Below are positions 1 through 9,640 of a DNA stretch of 64,000 nt, in pieces; within the stretch, counting starts at the first letter, position 1, and each line of letters begins with the position of its first letter. The DNA is from Ideonella sp. (GTDB taxonomy: Bacteria; Pseudomonadota; Gammaproteobacteria; Burkholderiales; Burkholderiaceae_C). The position numbers and the translations under genes are program-made. Below the pieces are notes generated by a model. The model had not been told where the DNA came from, did not search any database, and saw only the letters and a list, made by a program, of their open reading frames with translations. The stretch spans positions 806,001-870,000 of the forward strand of contig JABTUC010000001.1 of assembly GCA_015075545.1 (NCBI GenBank), in the 5' to 3' direction.

Positions 1-1
1 C

Positions 2-133
2 AAAGGCAGCAAGGTGCCCGCAAAGTACCGCGACCCCGCCACCGGCAACGCCTGGAGCGGACGCGGTCTGCAGCCCAAATGGCTGCAGGCGGCGTTGGCG
101 CAAGGCCGCCAGTTGAGCGAATTCGCGGTCTGA
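2..133 (+). CDS. H-NS family nucleoid-associated protein, C-terminal fragment
   Basis: Only the last 43 codons are in the window; the gene enters from the left edge and stops at TGA 131-133. They encode the conserved DNA-binding segment of H-NS-type proteins: KYRDP, then TGN, then WSGRG and PKWL. Family members bind the minor groove of AT-rich DNA and silence horizontally acquired genes. The loop that inserts into the groove is usually RG(R/K)xP; here it reads RGLQP, so the third basic residue is replaced by Leu, which may weaken binding. The N-terminal oligomerisation domain is outside the window, so full length cannot be judged. The family call is firm; the precise paralogue is not. Confidence 0.85.
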   Translation, partial: KGSKVPAKYRDPATGNAWSGRGLQPKWLQAALAQGRQLSEFAV

Positions 134-153
134 CGCCCGAGCGATCCGTCCGC

Positions 154-3100
154 GTGACGCCGGCAAAGCCGATCGAGTCGCCGCCGCGCCTGCAAGGCGC
201 GCTGCGCGGTGGGCTGTTGCTGGTGACCTGCATGCTGCTGACGCGCCTGGGCCTGACCACCGCCGACGACCAGTGGCTGGTGGCCACGTTTGCACCGGCC
301 GTCGGCCTTGCATGGGCTGCGCTGATGCGCTGGGGCCCCGAAGTGACCCCGGCAGTCTGGCTCGGCCTTGCCGGCGGCTTCATCTGGGCCGGCGCGTCGT
401 GGTCGTTGGCGCTCGCGCTGGCCACCGGGCAGACGCTCGGCGCGTGTCTGTCGGCATTCTGGCTGGGGCGCGCCGGCTTCGATTCGAGGCTCGAGCAGCC
501 GCGCGACTTGTGGCTGCTGCTCGGTGCAGTGATCTGCGGCGGCGCGATGCTCAGCGCCGCCAACGCGGCCACCTGGCTGGCGCTGGCCGGTCGCGTCCAG
601 GTGCTCGATATCGCGAGCACCTGGCTCACCTGGTGGTTCGGCGAGGGAGTCGGCCTGCTGGTGGTCGGCGTCGCGTTGCTGGCGCTGCCGCAACTGGCAC
701 CGCAGGGGCTCGCGTCGCCACGCTGGATCGGGGACGCCGCGCTGCTGCTGGCCATTGCGCTGTCGCTCGGGCTGGTGATCGATGCGCTGGCCAACGCGCG
801 GCTCGGCCTGTTGCCGTTCGCGGTGCTGCCACTGGTGGCACTGGCGTGGCTGGCGCTGCGCGGCAGCCTCGCCGTGCCGGCCGCGGGTCTGGCGGTGATG
901 TCGTTGCTGGCGATCGCGCTGCTGGCCGGCGGCTCGCGCGCAATCGGCCAGGCGGCCGCCACGCTGGGCCTGCGCTCGATGTGGGCGTGCCTGGCGCTGG
1001 CCCAGGCGCTGGTGCTGCTGGTGCACGTGTTCGCCGGCCGCGCGCGCAGCGCCGCGCAAACCTTCGATCTCGCGTTGAGCAGCGCCGACCTGGGTGTGGC
1101 CGACTGGCCGCTCGGCACCGGCACACCGTACACGTCTGCGCGCTGGCGCACGTTGCTCGGCGACCTCGACGGCAGCCGCACATCGACGCTCGCGGGCTGG
1201 TTGTCGCGCGTGCACGGCGACGATCGTGCCGACGTGCAGGCGGCGCTCGATTCGCTCGACGACCCCGCGCACGACTCGGCGTGGCGGCAGGCGCGCATCC
1301 GGGTGGGCGACGCGTGGCCCTGGTTCGAATGCCGCATCACGGTGGCTGCCCGCGATGCCAGCCAGCGGCCGACTCGGCTGGTGGCCACGCTGTCCGACGT
1401 GCAGCAGCGCCGCAACGCCGAGGACCGCGAGCGCCTGTCGAGCAGTCTGTTCCAGAACCTGCACGAAGGCCTGGTCATCGTCGATACCGAGTCGCGCATC
1501 CTGGACGTCAATCCGACCTACAGCCGCATCACCGGCGTCGCGCGCGAGGATTTGATCGGTACCGTGCCGTCGCTGCTCAGTTCGCCGCTCACCGATGCAA
1601 TGACACGCCAGCAGCAGAGCGCCATCTGGGCCGGTTTGCGCAGCCTCGGGCACTGGAGCGGCGAAGTCGTCGAGCGACGCCGCAACGGCGACCCCTGCGC
1701 GCTGCACCTGAGCGTGTTCACGGTGCCCGACCCCGAAGGTGGCGTGCGCTATCGCGTGCTGATGGTGTCGGACATCACCGAGCAGCGGCTGCAGCGCGAA
1801 CAACTGGAGCGTCAGGCGCACTTCGACGAGCTGACGCGGCTGCCCAACCGCGCCCGCTTGACGCAACTGCTGCACGAGGCAGTGGCTGCCAGCGAGCGCG
1901 AGGGCCACCTGCTCGCCGTGTGCTACATCGATCTCGATCACTTCAAGGAGATCAACGAGCACCAGGGCCGCGCCGCCGGCGACCGCCTGCTGGTGGAGCT
2001 GGCCGCCCGGCTGCGCAGTGCGCTGCGCGCGCATGCCGGCTGGGCCGACGCGGCGGCCCGCGTGGGCGGCGACGAGTTCGTGCTGCTGCTGCGCGCCGAT
2101 ACGATCGAGGAGGCACGCCTGGCGGTCGAGCGCGTGCTGCGCGTGATCGCACAGCCGTACTCGATCGATCCCCGCACGTCGGGCGCCACCGTCAGCGCCA
2201 GCGTCGGCGCCACCGTGTACCCGATCGATCGCAGCGACCCCGACACGCTGCTGCGCCACGCCGACCAGGCGATGTACGGTGCCAAGCAGGGCGGGCGCAA
2301 CGGCTACCTGTTCTTCGATCTCGAGCACAGCCGCCGCGCCGAGGAGCATGCGCTGATACTCGGCCGACTGCAGGAGGCGCTCGACCGGCAGGAGTTGCGC
2401 CTGTACTACCAGCCCAAGGTCGACCTGCGCCGCGGCACCGTGCTCGGCGCCGAGGCGTTGCTGCGCTGGGAGCACCCCGATCACGGCGTCATGCCGCCTG
2501 GCCAGTTTCTGCCGCAGATCGAGCACACCGGGCTGTCGGCCAGCATCGGCGACTGGGCGCTCGGGCAGGCGCTGAATCAGCTCGAACGCTGGCTGGAGCA
2601 AGGGCTCGACCTGTCGGTCAGCGTCAATGTGTCGGCACGCCACCTGCAGGAGCCCGACTTCGTGCAGCGACTGACCGAGTTGCTGGCGCGCCATGCGCGC
2701 CCGCTGGGTTCGCGGCTCGAGATCGAGGTGCTCGAAACCGCGGCGCTGGCCGACGTGGCGTACACCTCGATGCTGCTGGAGCGCTGCGCGGCGCTCGGCG
2801 TGCGCTTCGCGCTCGACGACTTCGGCACCGGTTACTCGACGCTCACCTATCTCAAGCGGCTGCCGGTGCAGGTGCTGAAGATCGACCGCTCGTTCGTGCA
2901 CAACATGCTCGCCGATCCGCAGGACCGCGCGATCGTGCAAGGCGTGGTCGGTCTGGCACGCACCTTCTCCTGCGTCGCGGTGGCCGAAGGCGTGGAGACG
3001 CCTGCACAGGCGCGCGCGCTGCTGGAGATGGGCTGCGAGGTCGGTCAGGGCTCGGGGATTGCCGCGCCGATGCCGGCCGCCGAGCTGGCCCGCTGGGCCA

Positions 3101-3186
3101 AGGACTGGAAGGGCCTGTTCTCGATCGGCCCGGCCAGCGGGCCGGCCGTCTCGGCAGCACCTTCGGGCGGACCGCGCACGCGCTGA
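154..3186 (+). CDS. MASE1-PAS-GGDEF-EAL membrane protein (cyclic-di-GMP synthesis and/or hydrolysis)
   Basis: Predicted inner-membrane sensor controlling cyclic-di-GMP. The first ~300 residues are hydrophobic with a MASE1-like pattern of about eight membrane segments. PAS-type regions follow, the clearest starting near residue 427. The GGDEF domain begins at HFDELTRLPN (about 556) and has an intact GGDEF signature at 638-642. The EAL domain has an intact EALLRW at 766 and DDFGTGYS near 888, plus KIDRSFV and EGVET. Both catalytic signatures look functional, so it could be bifunctional; net activity is not readable from sequence. I chose GTG 154 because it avoids overlapping the upstream H-NS gene. 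An in-frame ATG at 79 would overlap it by 55 bp, and neither start has a strong ribosome site. Confidence 0.88.
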   Translation: MTPAKPIESPPRLQGALRGGLLLVTCMLLTRLGLTTADDQWLVATFAPAVGLAWAALMRWGPEVTPAVWLGLAGGFIWAGASWSLALALATGQTLGACLSAFWLGRAGFDSRLEQPRDLWLLLGAVICGGAMLSAANAATWLALAGRVQVLDIASTWLTWWFGEGVGLLVVGVALLALPQLAPQGLASPRWIGDAALLLAIALSLGLVIDALANARLGLLPFAVLPLVALAWLALRGSLAVPAAGLAVMSLLAIALLAGGSRAIGQAAATLGLRSMWACLALAQALVLLVHVFAGRARSAAQTFDLALSSADLGVADWPLGTGTPYTSARWRTLLGDLDGSRTSTLAGWLSRVHGDDRADVQAALDSLDDPAHDSAWRQARIRVGDAWPWFECRITVAARDASQRPTRLVATLSDVQQRRNAEDRERLSSSLFQNLHEGLVIVDTESRILDVNPTYSRITGVAREDLIGTVPSLLSSPLTDAMTRQQQSAIWAGLRSLGHWSGEVVERRRNGDPCALHLSVFTVPDPEGGVRYRVLMVSDITEQRLQREQLERQAHFDELTRLPNRARLTQLLHEAVAASEREGHLLAVCYIDLDHFKEINEHQGRAAGDRLLVELAARLRSALRAHAGWADAAARVGGDEFVLLLRADTIEEARLAVERVLRVIAQPYSIDPRTSGATVSASVGATVYPIDRSDPDTLLRHADQAMYGAKQGGRNGYLFFDLEHSRRAEEHALILGRLQEALDRQELRLYYQPKVDLRRGTVLGAEALLRWEHPDHGVMPPGQFLPQIEHTGLSASIGDWALGQALNQLERWLEQGLDLSVSVNVSARHLQEPDFVQRLTELLARHARPLGSRLEIEVLETAALADVAYTSMLLERCAALGVRFALDDFGTGYSTLTYLKRLPVQVLKIDRSFVHNMLADPQDRAIVQGVVGLARTFSCVAVAEGVETPAQARALLEMGCEVGQGSGIAAPMPAAELARWAKDWKGLFSIGPASGPAVSAAPSGGPRTR

Positions 3187-3220
3187 TGCCAGGCACGGGT
3201 CGCGGCGGCACGGCGGCCGC

Positions 3221-3226
3221 TAGACT
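3221..3226 (+). promoter_or_regulatory. -10-like hexamer TAGACT six bases before the dnaG start
   Basis: TAGACT matches the sigma-70 -10 consensus at four of six positions. It lies so close to the GTG start (six-base gap) that transcription would begin at or next to the start codon, giving a leaderless or nearly leaderless mRNA. No convincing -35 is visible 16-18 bases upstream and no Shine-Dalgarno precedes the GTG. Prediction only. Confidence 0.4.
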
Positions 3227-3232
3227 GCGACC

Positions 3233-5077
3233 GTGCTGCCCAACGGATTCATCCAGGAGCTGCTGTCGCGCATCGACATCGTCGAGGTCGTCGGCCGCCA
3301 TGTGGAGCTGAAGCGCGCCGGCAGCGTGCACAAGGGCCTGTGCCCCTTCCACGGCGAGAAGACCCCGAGTTTCACGGTCAGCCCGAGTCGTCAGACCTAC
3401 CACTGCTTCGGCTGCGGTGCGCACGGTGACGCGATCCGCTTCCTGGTGGAGAGCCAGGGCCTGCCGTTCATGGACGCAGTGCGCGAGCTGGCGCAGCGCG
3501 CCGGCGTCGATCTGCCGGCGAACGATTCGAGCCCCGAGGAGCAGGCACGCGCGGCCGAGCAGCGTGCCAAGCGTCAGACGCTCACCGACGTGCTGACTCG
3601 CGCGGCCGAGCACTACCGGGCGTCGTTGAAGGCGTCGCCGCGCGCGATCGACTACCTCAAGGGTCGCGGTCTGAGCGGCGAGATCGCGGCGCGATTCGGG
3701 CTCGGCTACGCAGGCCCGGGCTGGCGCGGCCTGGCCAGCGTCTTCGCGCGCTACGACGACCCGCTGCTGGCCGAAGCGGGCCTGGTGATCGTGCAGGGGG
3801 ACGACGGCGAGGAGCAGAAGCGCTATGACCGCTTCCGCGACCGCGTGATGTTCCCGATCCGCTCGGCGCGCGGCGAGGTCATCGGCTTCGGCGGTCGCAT
3901 CATCGACGACGGCGAGCCCAAGTACCTCAACTCGCCGGAGACGCCGCTGTTCGTCAAGGGCCGCGAGCTGTACGGCCTGTTCGAGGCGCGCGCCGCGCTG
4001 CGCGAGGCCGGTTATGCGCTGGTGGTCGAGGGCTACATGGATGTCGTCGCGCTGGCGCAGTCGGGCTTCGCCCATGCCGTGGCCACGCTCGGCACCGCGT
4101 GCACGGCCGAGCATGTGGCCAAGCTGTTCCGCTTCACCGACCACGTGGTGTTCAGCTTCGATGGCGATACCGCCGGACGGCGCGCGGCCACCCGCGCGCT
4201 CGAAGCCGCGCTGCCGCACGCGACCGATCTGCGCACCGTGCGCTTCCTGTTCCTGCCGCCCGAGCACGACCCCGACTCGTTCGTGCGCGCACTCGGTGCG
4301 GCTGCCTTCGAGCAACAGGTGAACGCCGCTGTGCCGCTGTCTCGCATGCTGCTGCAAACCGCGCAGGAGGGCTGCGACCTGGCGCTTGCCGAGGGGCGTG
4401 CCCGCATGCTGGCGCAGGCCAAGCCGCTGGTCCAGGCGCTGCCCGCCGGTGCGCTGCGCGAGCAGGTTTCGTCGGAGGTGGCGCAGGCCGCGGGCGCGAC
4501 GGGCGAACAATTGCGCGCCTTGTGGGCCGGCGGCGAAGGGCCTCGCGCAGGCTTGTCGCGGCCGCCGCCGCGACCGCCACCGCGGCGGCTGCCCGCCACC
4601 CGAGGGGCCGCCACCTTGCTCGACCGTGCGGTGTGGCTGCTGCTGCAGCGCTGCGACCTGTGGGAGCAGATCGACGCCGAAGCCCATGAGCGCCTGGCGT
4701 CGCAGCCGGCGCCGTACGGCGGCTTCTTCGCGTTGCTCGAGCGCAGCCTGCACGACCACGGTCCGCTGGGTCGCAGTGGCTTGATCGCCTGCCTGCAAGA
4801 GGCATCGGTGGACGATGCGGGCCTGTGTTCGCTGCTCGAGCGCTCGGCGGCGCTGCATGACCTGGACCAACAGGTCGACGCCCTCGAAGACCTGCGCACG
4901 CTGCTGCTGCGCCTGCAACTGGAAGAAGTGAAGGACCAGCGCCGGCAACTCGTCGAGACAGGCCAGCTCGCGGGCGAGACGCTCACCCGCTACCGCGAGC
5001 TCGACCGCCGCCAGGGGGAACTGAGTGCCGCGCTGTCCGGCGCGGCTTCGGGGCCCGGGCAGGCTCCGCGTCTTTGA
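3233..5077 (+). CDS. dnaG: DNA primase
   Basis: Synthesises RNA primers for lagging-strand replication together with DnaB helicase (dnaB lies at 39824-41230). The N-terminal CHC2 zinc finger is complete: C37, H40, C58, C61. The catalytic TOPRIM core shows VVEGYMDVVAL from about residue 263 and the acidic motif DGDTAG near 310. The C-terminal third is a variable helicase-binding domain following a Pro/Arg-rich linker at about residues 442-460. At 614 aa the length is normal for the family. Translation starts at GTG 3233; no in-frame ATG precedes the conserved NGFIQELL segment. It sits just upstream of rpoD, as in many Proteobacteria. Confidence 0.97.
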   Translation: MLPNGFIQELLSRIDIVEVVGRHVELKRAGSVHKGLCPFHGEKTPSFTVSPSRQTYHCFGCGAHGDAIRFLVESQGLPFMDAVRELAQRAGVDLPANDSSPEEQARAAEQRAKRQTLTDVLTRAAEHYRASLKASPRAIDYLKGRGLSGEIAARFGLGYAGPGWRGLASVFARYDDPLLAEAGLVIVQGDDGEEQKRYDRFRDRVMFPIRSARGEVIGFGGRIIDDGEPKYLNSPETPLFVKGRELYGLFEARAALREAGYALVVEGYMDVVALAQSGFAHAVATLGTACTAEHVAKLFRFTDHVVFSFDGDTAGRRAATRALEAALPHATDLRTVRFLFLPPEHDPDSFVRALGAAAFEQQVNAAVPLSRMLLQTAQEGCDLALAEGRARMLAQAKPLVQALPAGALREQVSSEVAQAAGATGEQLRALWAGGEGPRAGLSRPPPRPPPRRLPATRGAATLLDRAVWLLLQRCDLWEQIDAEAHERLASQPAPYGGFFALLERSLHDHGPLGRSGLIACLQEASVDDAGLCSLLERSAALHDLDQQVDALEDLRTLLLRLQLEEVKDQRRQLVETGQLAGETLTRYRELDRRQGELSAALSGAASGPGQAPRL

Positions 5078-5103
5078 CGCCGCCGCGCGAGTTCAGCGAT
5101 AAT
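5074..5103 (+). promoter_or_regulatory. Predicted sigma-70 promoter for rpoD
   Basis: TTGACG at 5074-5079, an 18-base spacer, then GATAAT at 5098-5103. The -35 overlaps the dnaG stop codon. Both hexamers match consensus at five of six positions, which makes this one of the best promoter matches in the window. It would give rpoD a 5' leader of roughly 265 bases. Confidence 0.65.
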
Positions 5104-5375
5104 TCGCAATTCGTTGCAGCGGCAAGAGTGACAGCAGCGCTGACCCTTACGGGCAGGGAACCCGGCCCCCCGCGACACGGGGCATCAAAAAGGCCACCCA
5201 TCCCTCCAGGCGCTGACCGGCCTTCGGGCGTCCACGCAACCTTGCCTGCTTGTGAAACCTCTGCCCGCGCGGCCCGGCGCCGTGGCGCGGGCGCACGCCC
5301 GTGCAGACGCCGTTGCGCCGGGCCCTTGAGGTCTGGCCTGCCGCCCGTAGCTACCCGATTCGAGGATCCGCCCGC
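5104..5375 (+). other. Long rpoD leader (non-coding)
   Basis: I find no convincing gene in this 272-base stretch. It holds a GC-rich inverted repeat (CCCGCGC at 5264-5270 pairing with GCGCGGG at 5285-5291) and a possible heat-shock promoter near its end. The rpoD ribosome site (GAGGAT) lies nine bases before the ATG. If the upstream sigma-70 promoter is used, the whole stretch is transcribed as an untranslated leader. I could not match it to a known riboswitch. Confidence 0.5.
5325..5349 (+). promoter_or_regulatory. Possible sigma-32 promoter for rpoD
   Basis: CTTGAG at 5325-5330, 13 bases, CCCGTA at 5344-5349, compared with the heat-shock consensus CTTGAA-N13..15-CCCCAT. A heat-shock promoter driving rpoD is known in Escherichia coli. 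The -10 match is only partial, so this is tentative. Confidence 0.3.
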
Positions 5376-7670
<2,295 letters not shown>

Positions 7671-7681
7671 TTGGCCAGGCA

Positions 7682-7702
7682 GGGGCCGCCGAAGGCGGCC
7701 CC
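7682..7702 (+). terminator. Hairpin after rpoD
   Basis: Perfect 9-bp inverted repeat GGGGCCGCC / GGCGGCCCC around a GAA loop, 11 bases after the rpoD stop. There is no T-tract, so it may act as an mRNA-stabilising hairpin or a Rho-assisted terminator rather than a classical intrinsic terminator. Confidence 0.55.
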
Positions 7703-7752
7703 GGGCTCCCGCGCGGGGTGAAAGTCCCGATGGGGCGCCGCTGCACCGCCCG

Positions 7753-7758
7753 TAGACT
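7753..7758 (+). promoter_or_regulatory. -10-like hexamer TAGACT seven bases before the AraC-family start
   Basis: This is the same hexamer and nearly the same spacing as before dnaG: TAGACT, seven bases, ATG. It suggests a leaderless transcript for the regulator. No clear -35 is seen. Confidence 0.4.
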
Positions 7759-7765
7759 CGCCGCG

Positions 7766-8755
7766 ATGGAGCACCGGACCTTCGAAACGCGCGGCGAGGC
7801 CGCGGCCGACCGTGCCCACTGCTGGGGCAGTATCAACCGCGGCTTCTTCGGCGAGCTCGGCGTGCAATGCCTCGACCCCGGCCCGTTCGACGCCGCGATG
7901 TCTGCCTACGACGTGGGGCCGCTGCGCCTGTTTCGCATCGACGCGCCGGCGCACCGCGTGTGGCGCGACGCGGGCTGGCGTGATCTGCCCACCGACGGCT
8001 ACTACAAGCTCGTGCTGCAGCTCAGCGGCCGCGCACAGATCCGGCATCGCGAGCGCTCGTTCGATCTGCGGCCCGGCGACTGGAGCCTCTACGACCCGCA
8101 GGCCCCCTACTCGATCACCAATTTCGAGCGCGCCGAGTTGCTGGTGATGCAGCTGCCGCGCCAGCAGTTCAAGGGCTTCAAGGTGCCCAACCTGCACACC
8201 AGCGAGGCCCACACGAGCGCGTTGCTGGGGCTGTCGGCGGTGTTCGGCTCGTTTCTGCGCTCGCTTGCCGAGCAACTGCCCGCGCTGCCCGACGCGGTGG
8301 GTCAGCCGGTGAGCGAAACGGCGATCGGGCTGCTCGCATCGACGCTGGCGGCGTATCAGGAAAGCGGCCAGCCTGACCACGCCACACTGCCGGCCGTGCT
8401 GAAGCTGCGCGTCAAGCAGCATGTGCATGCGCACCTCGGCGAATCGGATCTGACGATCGAGCGCATCGCACTCGACTTGCGCTGCTCCAAGCGCTACCTG
8501 CACCGCGTGTTCGAAGACGAGCCCTGCTCGCTCGATCGCTACATCTGGCAGGCCCGGCTCGAGCGCTGCCGTGCCGCGCTCGCCGCGCCCGCCGCCACCG
8601 CCCGGTCGATCTCCGAGATCGCGTTCGCCTGGGGCTTCAACAGCAGCGCGCACTTCTGCCGGCTGTTCAAGGGCTACTACGGCGTCTCGCCACGAGACTT
8701 CCGGCGGCGGGCACTGGCCGAAGCTGCTTCGGCAGCGGTGTCGCGCCGCCACTGA
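7766..8755 (+). CDS. AraC/XylS family transcriptional regulator
   Basis: 329-aa DNA-binding regulator. Residues ~20-190 resemble the cupin-like AraC_binding_2 ligand/dimer domain (a CWG-x-INRGFFG start, then a central GRAQIRHR). Two helix-turn-helix units occupy the C terminus: IERIALDLRCSKRYLHRVF near 230 and ISEIAFAWGFNSSAHFCRLF near 282, ending with the family hallmark YYGVSPRDFRR. ATG 7766 is the likely start; in-frame GTG 7718 and ATG 7730 add only low-quality sequence. The gene lies upstream of, and co-directional with, the catabolic operon that starts at 9118, so it is a plausible activator of that operon. The effector is unknown. Confidence 0.88.
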   Translation: MEHRTFETRGEAAADRAHCWGSINRGFFGELGVQCLDPGPFDAAMSAYDVGPLRLFRIDAPAHRVWRDAGWRDLPTDGYYKLVLQLSGRAQIRHRERSFDLRPGDWSLYDPQAPYSITNFERAELLVMQLPRQQFKGFKVPNLHTSEAHTSALLGLSAVFGSFLRSLAEQLPALPDAVGQPVSETAIGLLASTLAAYQESGQPDHATLPAVLKLRVKQHVHAHLGESDLTIERIALDLRCSKRYLHRVFEDEPCSLDRYIWQARLERCRAALAAPAATARSISEIAFAWGFNSSAHFCRLFKGYYGVSPRDFRRRALAEAASAAVSRRH

Positions 8756-9002
8756 ACGCGCACTGCGGGTGAGACCGCGCGGCGAACTCGCCGTCAGCGG
8801 CCGCTTGCGGGCTCCACGCGATCGCAGGTTTGCACGACGCCACGGCCTGACCCGGCCGCCGCGCTGCCGGTCACCAGCAGCCCCAGTCGCATGCCGCGGC
8901 ACCCTCGCGCGCCGGCAACACCAAGGAACCCGGCAAACGCGGCGCGCTCACCGCGGCGATCGGCGGTAAGCGATCGGCGTGCCGCGTTGGCACCCGCGCA
9001 GC

Positions 9003-9032
9003 GAGACGCGATCGCCCGAGACGCGATCGCCC
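9003..9032 (+). repeat. Two abutting perfect 15-bp direct repeats, putative activator site
   Basis: GAGACGCGATCGCCC occurs twice in a row (9003-9017 and 9018-9032), ending exactly where the -35 TTGACA begins. Direct repeats immediately upstream of, or overlapping, -35 are the usual layout for AraC/XylS-type activators, and such a regulator is encoded just upstream. The assignment is inferred from position. Confidence 0.55.
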
Positions 9033-9061
9033 TTGACAGTGGTGCCGAGCCAAGTTCCAAT
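9033..9061 (+). promoter_or_regulatory. Predicted promoter of the catabolic operon
   Basis: A perfect TTGACA (9033-9038), a 17-base spacer, and TCCAAT (9056-9061; four of six to consensus). The expected start site is about 9068, some 50 bases before the first gene. The weak -10 would fit an activator-dependent promoter. Confidence 0.6.
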
Positions 9062-9074
9062 GGAAGAACGCTGT

Positions 9075-9090
9075 GTTCTCTATAGAGAAC
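9075..9090. promoter_or_regulatory. Perfect 16-bp palindrome, putative IclR-type operator
   Basis: GTTCTCTATAGAGAAC is a perfect inverted repeat and an AT-rich island in GC-rich DNA. It lies roughly +6 to +21 from the predicted start site, where a bound repressor would block transcription. An IclR-family gene is in the same cluster (12866-13816), and that family binds short palindromes of this size. Which regulator binds is inference. Confidence 0.55.
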
Positions 9091-9117
9091 TTCAACACAA
9101 TCAAAGAGACGCCACCG

Positions 9118-9597
9118 ATGTCGGTCCCGCACGACCTGGAGCAACGCATCCGCGCATTGGAGGACCTCGAGCGGATCAAGCGACGGATGCGCGCCTACGT
9201 CAACGCGCTGGTCTTCGTGCGCTGGGACGAGGTGCTGGACTGCTTCACCGACGACGCGACCGTGGAGATCGGAATCTCCGGCGCACATGCCGGCCGCGCC
9301 GCGATCGCCAGGCTGTTCAAGGCAGACATCGGCACCCGCCACGTGGGCAAGGAAATGATCTTCCTCGCCCACCCGGTCATCGATGTCGCCGGCGACCGTG
9401 CCACCGGCACCTGGCTGCTGTACCACATGTTCACCGAGGCCTCGCACATCCAGACCCACGCCTGGGTGCAAGGCGTCTATGACTGCGAGTACGTCCGCAC
9501 CGGCGACGACTGGAAGATCGACAAGCTGACCTGGAAGCAGCGGCTGGGGCCGCGGTCGGCCAAGCTGGCGCAACAGTACGGCGTCGTCGACGAATAG
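9118..9597 (+). CDS. SnoaL-like (NTF2-fold) protein
   Basis: 159-aa protein with the alpha+beta cone pattern of the SnoaL_4/NTF2-like group: a first helix LEQRIRALEDLERIKRRMRAYV, then DEVLDCFTDDATVEIG near residue 40, and a central sheet including FLAHPVIDVAGDRATGTW. Members include hydroxylase-like subunits, dehydratases and the dehydrochlorinase LinA. It is the first gene of the catabolic operon, 43 bases before the enolase. The position corresponding to LinA's catalytic Asp appears to be Asn (in YVNAL), judged by eye, so I do not infer dehydrochlorination. Function could be dehydration, isomerisation or simple binding. Confidence 0.75.
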   Translation: MSVPHDLEQRIRALEDLERIKRRMRAYVNALVFVRWDEVLDCFTDDATVEIGISGAHAGRAAIARLFKADIGTRHVGKEMIFLAHPVIDVAGDRATGTWLLYHMFTEASHIQTHAWVQGVYDCEYVRTGDDWKIDKLTWKQRLGPRSAKLAQQYGVVDE

Positions 9598-9640
9598 GCG
9601 CACTGGCGCGATCAGCCCATCCATCGCAACCGAACCGACC

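Larger units (their letters stand above)
8756..9117 (+). other. Intergenic control region between the AraC regulator and the catabolic operon
   Basis: A 362-base stretch without a convincing gene. It carries a direct pair of GCGATCGGCG (8956-8965 and 8970-8979), an abutting pair of perfect 15-bp repeats (9003-9032), a -35/-10 pair, and a palindrome (9075-9090), listed separately. GCGATCG occurs five times (starting at 8818, 8956, 8970, 9008, 9023). The ribosome site for the next gene is AAAGAGA at 9103-9109. Confidence 0.6.

Noticed and set aside
79-153. ATG 79 as the start of the GGDEF/EAL protein
   Set aside because: It would overlap the H-NS-like gene by 55 bases and has no ribosome site; GTG 154 is preferred, though not proven.
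2852-4948. Long minus-strand open reading frame opposite dnaG (about 700 codons)
   Set aside because: It is antisense to a complete, motif-bearing dnaG, is biased in Arg/Gln/Ala/Leu as frame shadows of high-GC genes are, and shows no domain.
8818-9029. Five GCGATCG motifs as a specific regulator site array
   Set aside because: GATCG-rich words are frequent in this GC-rich genome and the spacings are irregular; only the exact 15-bp tandem repeat and the 14-base-spaced pair are retained.
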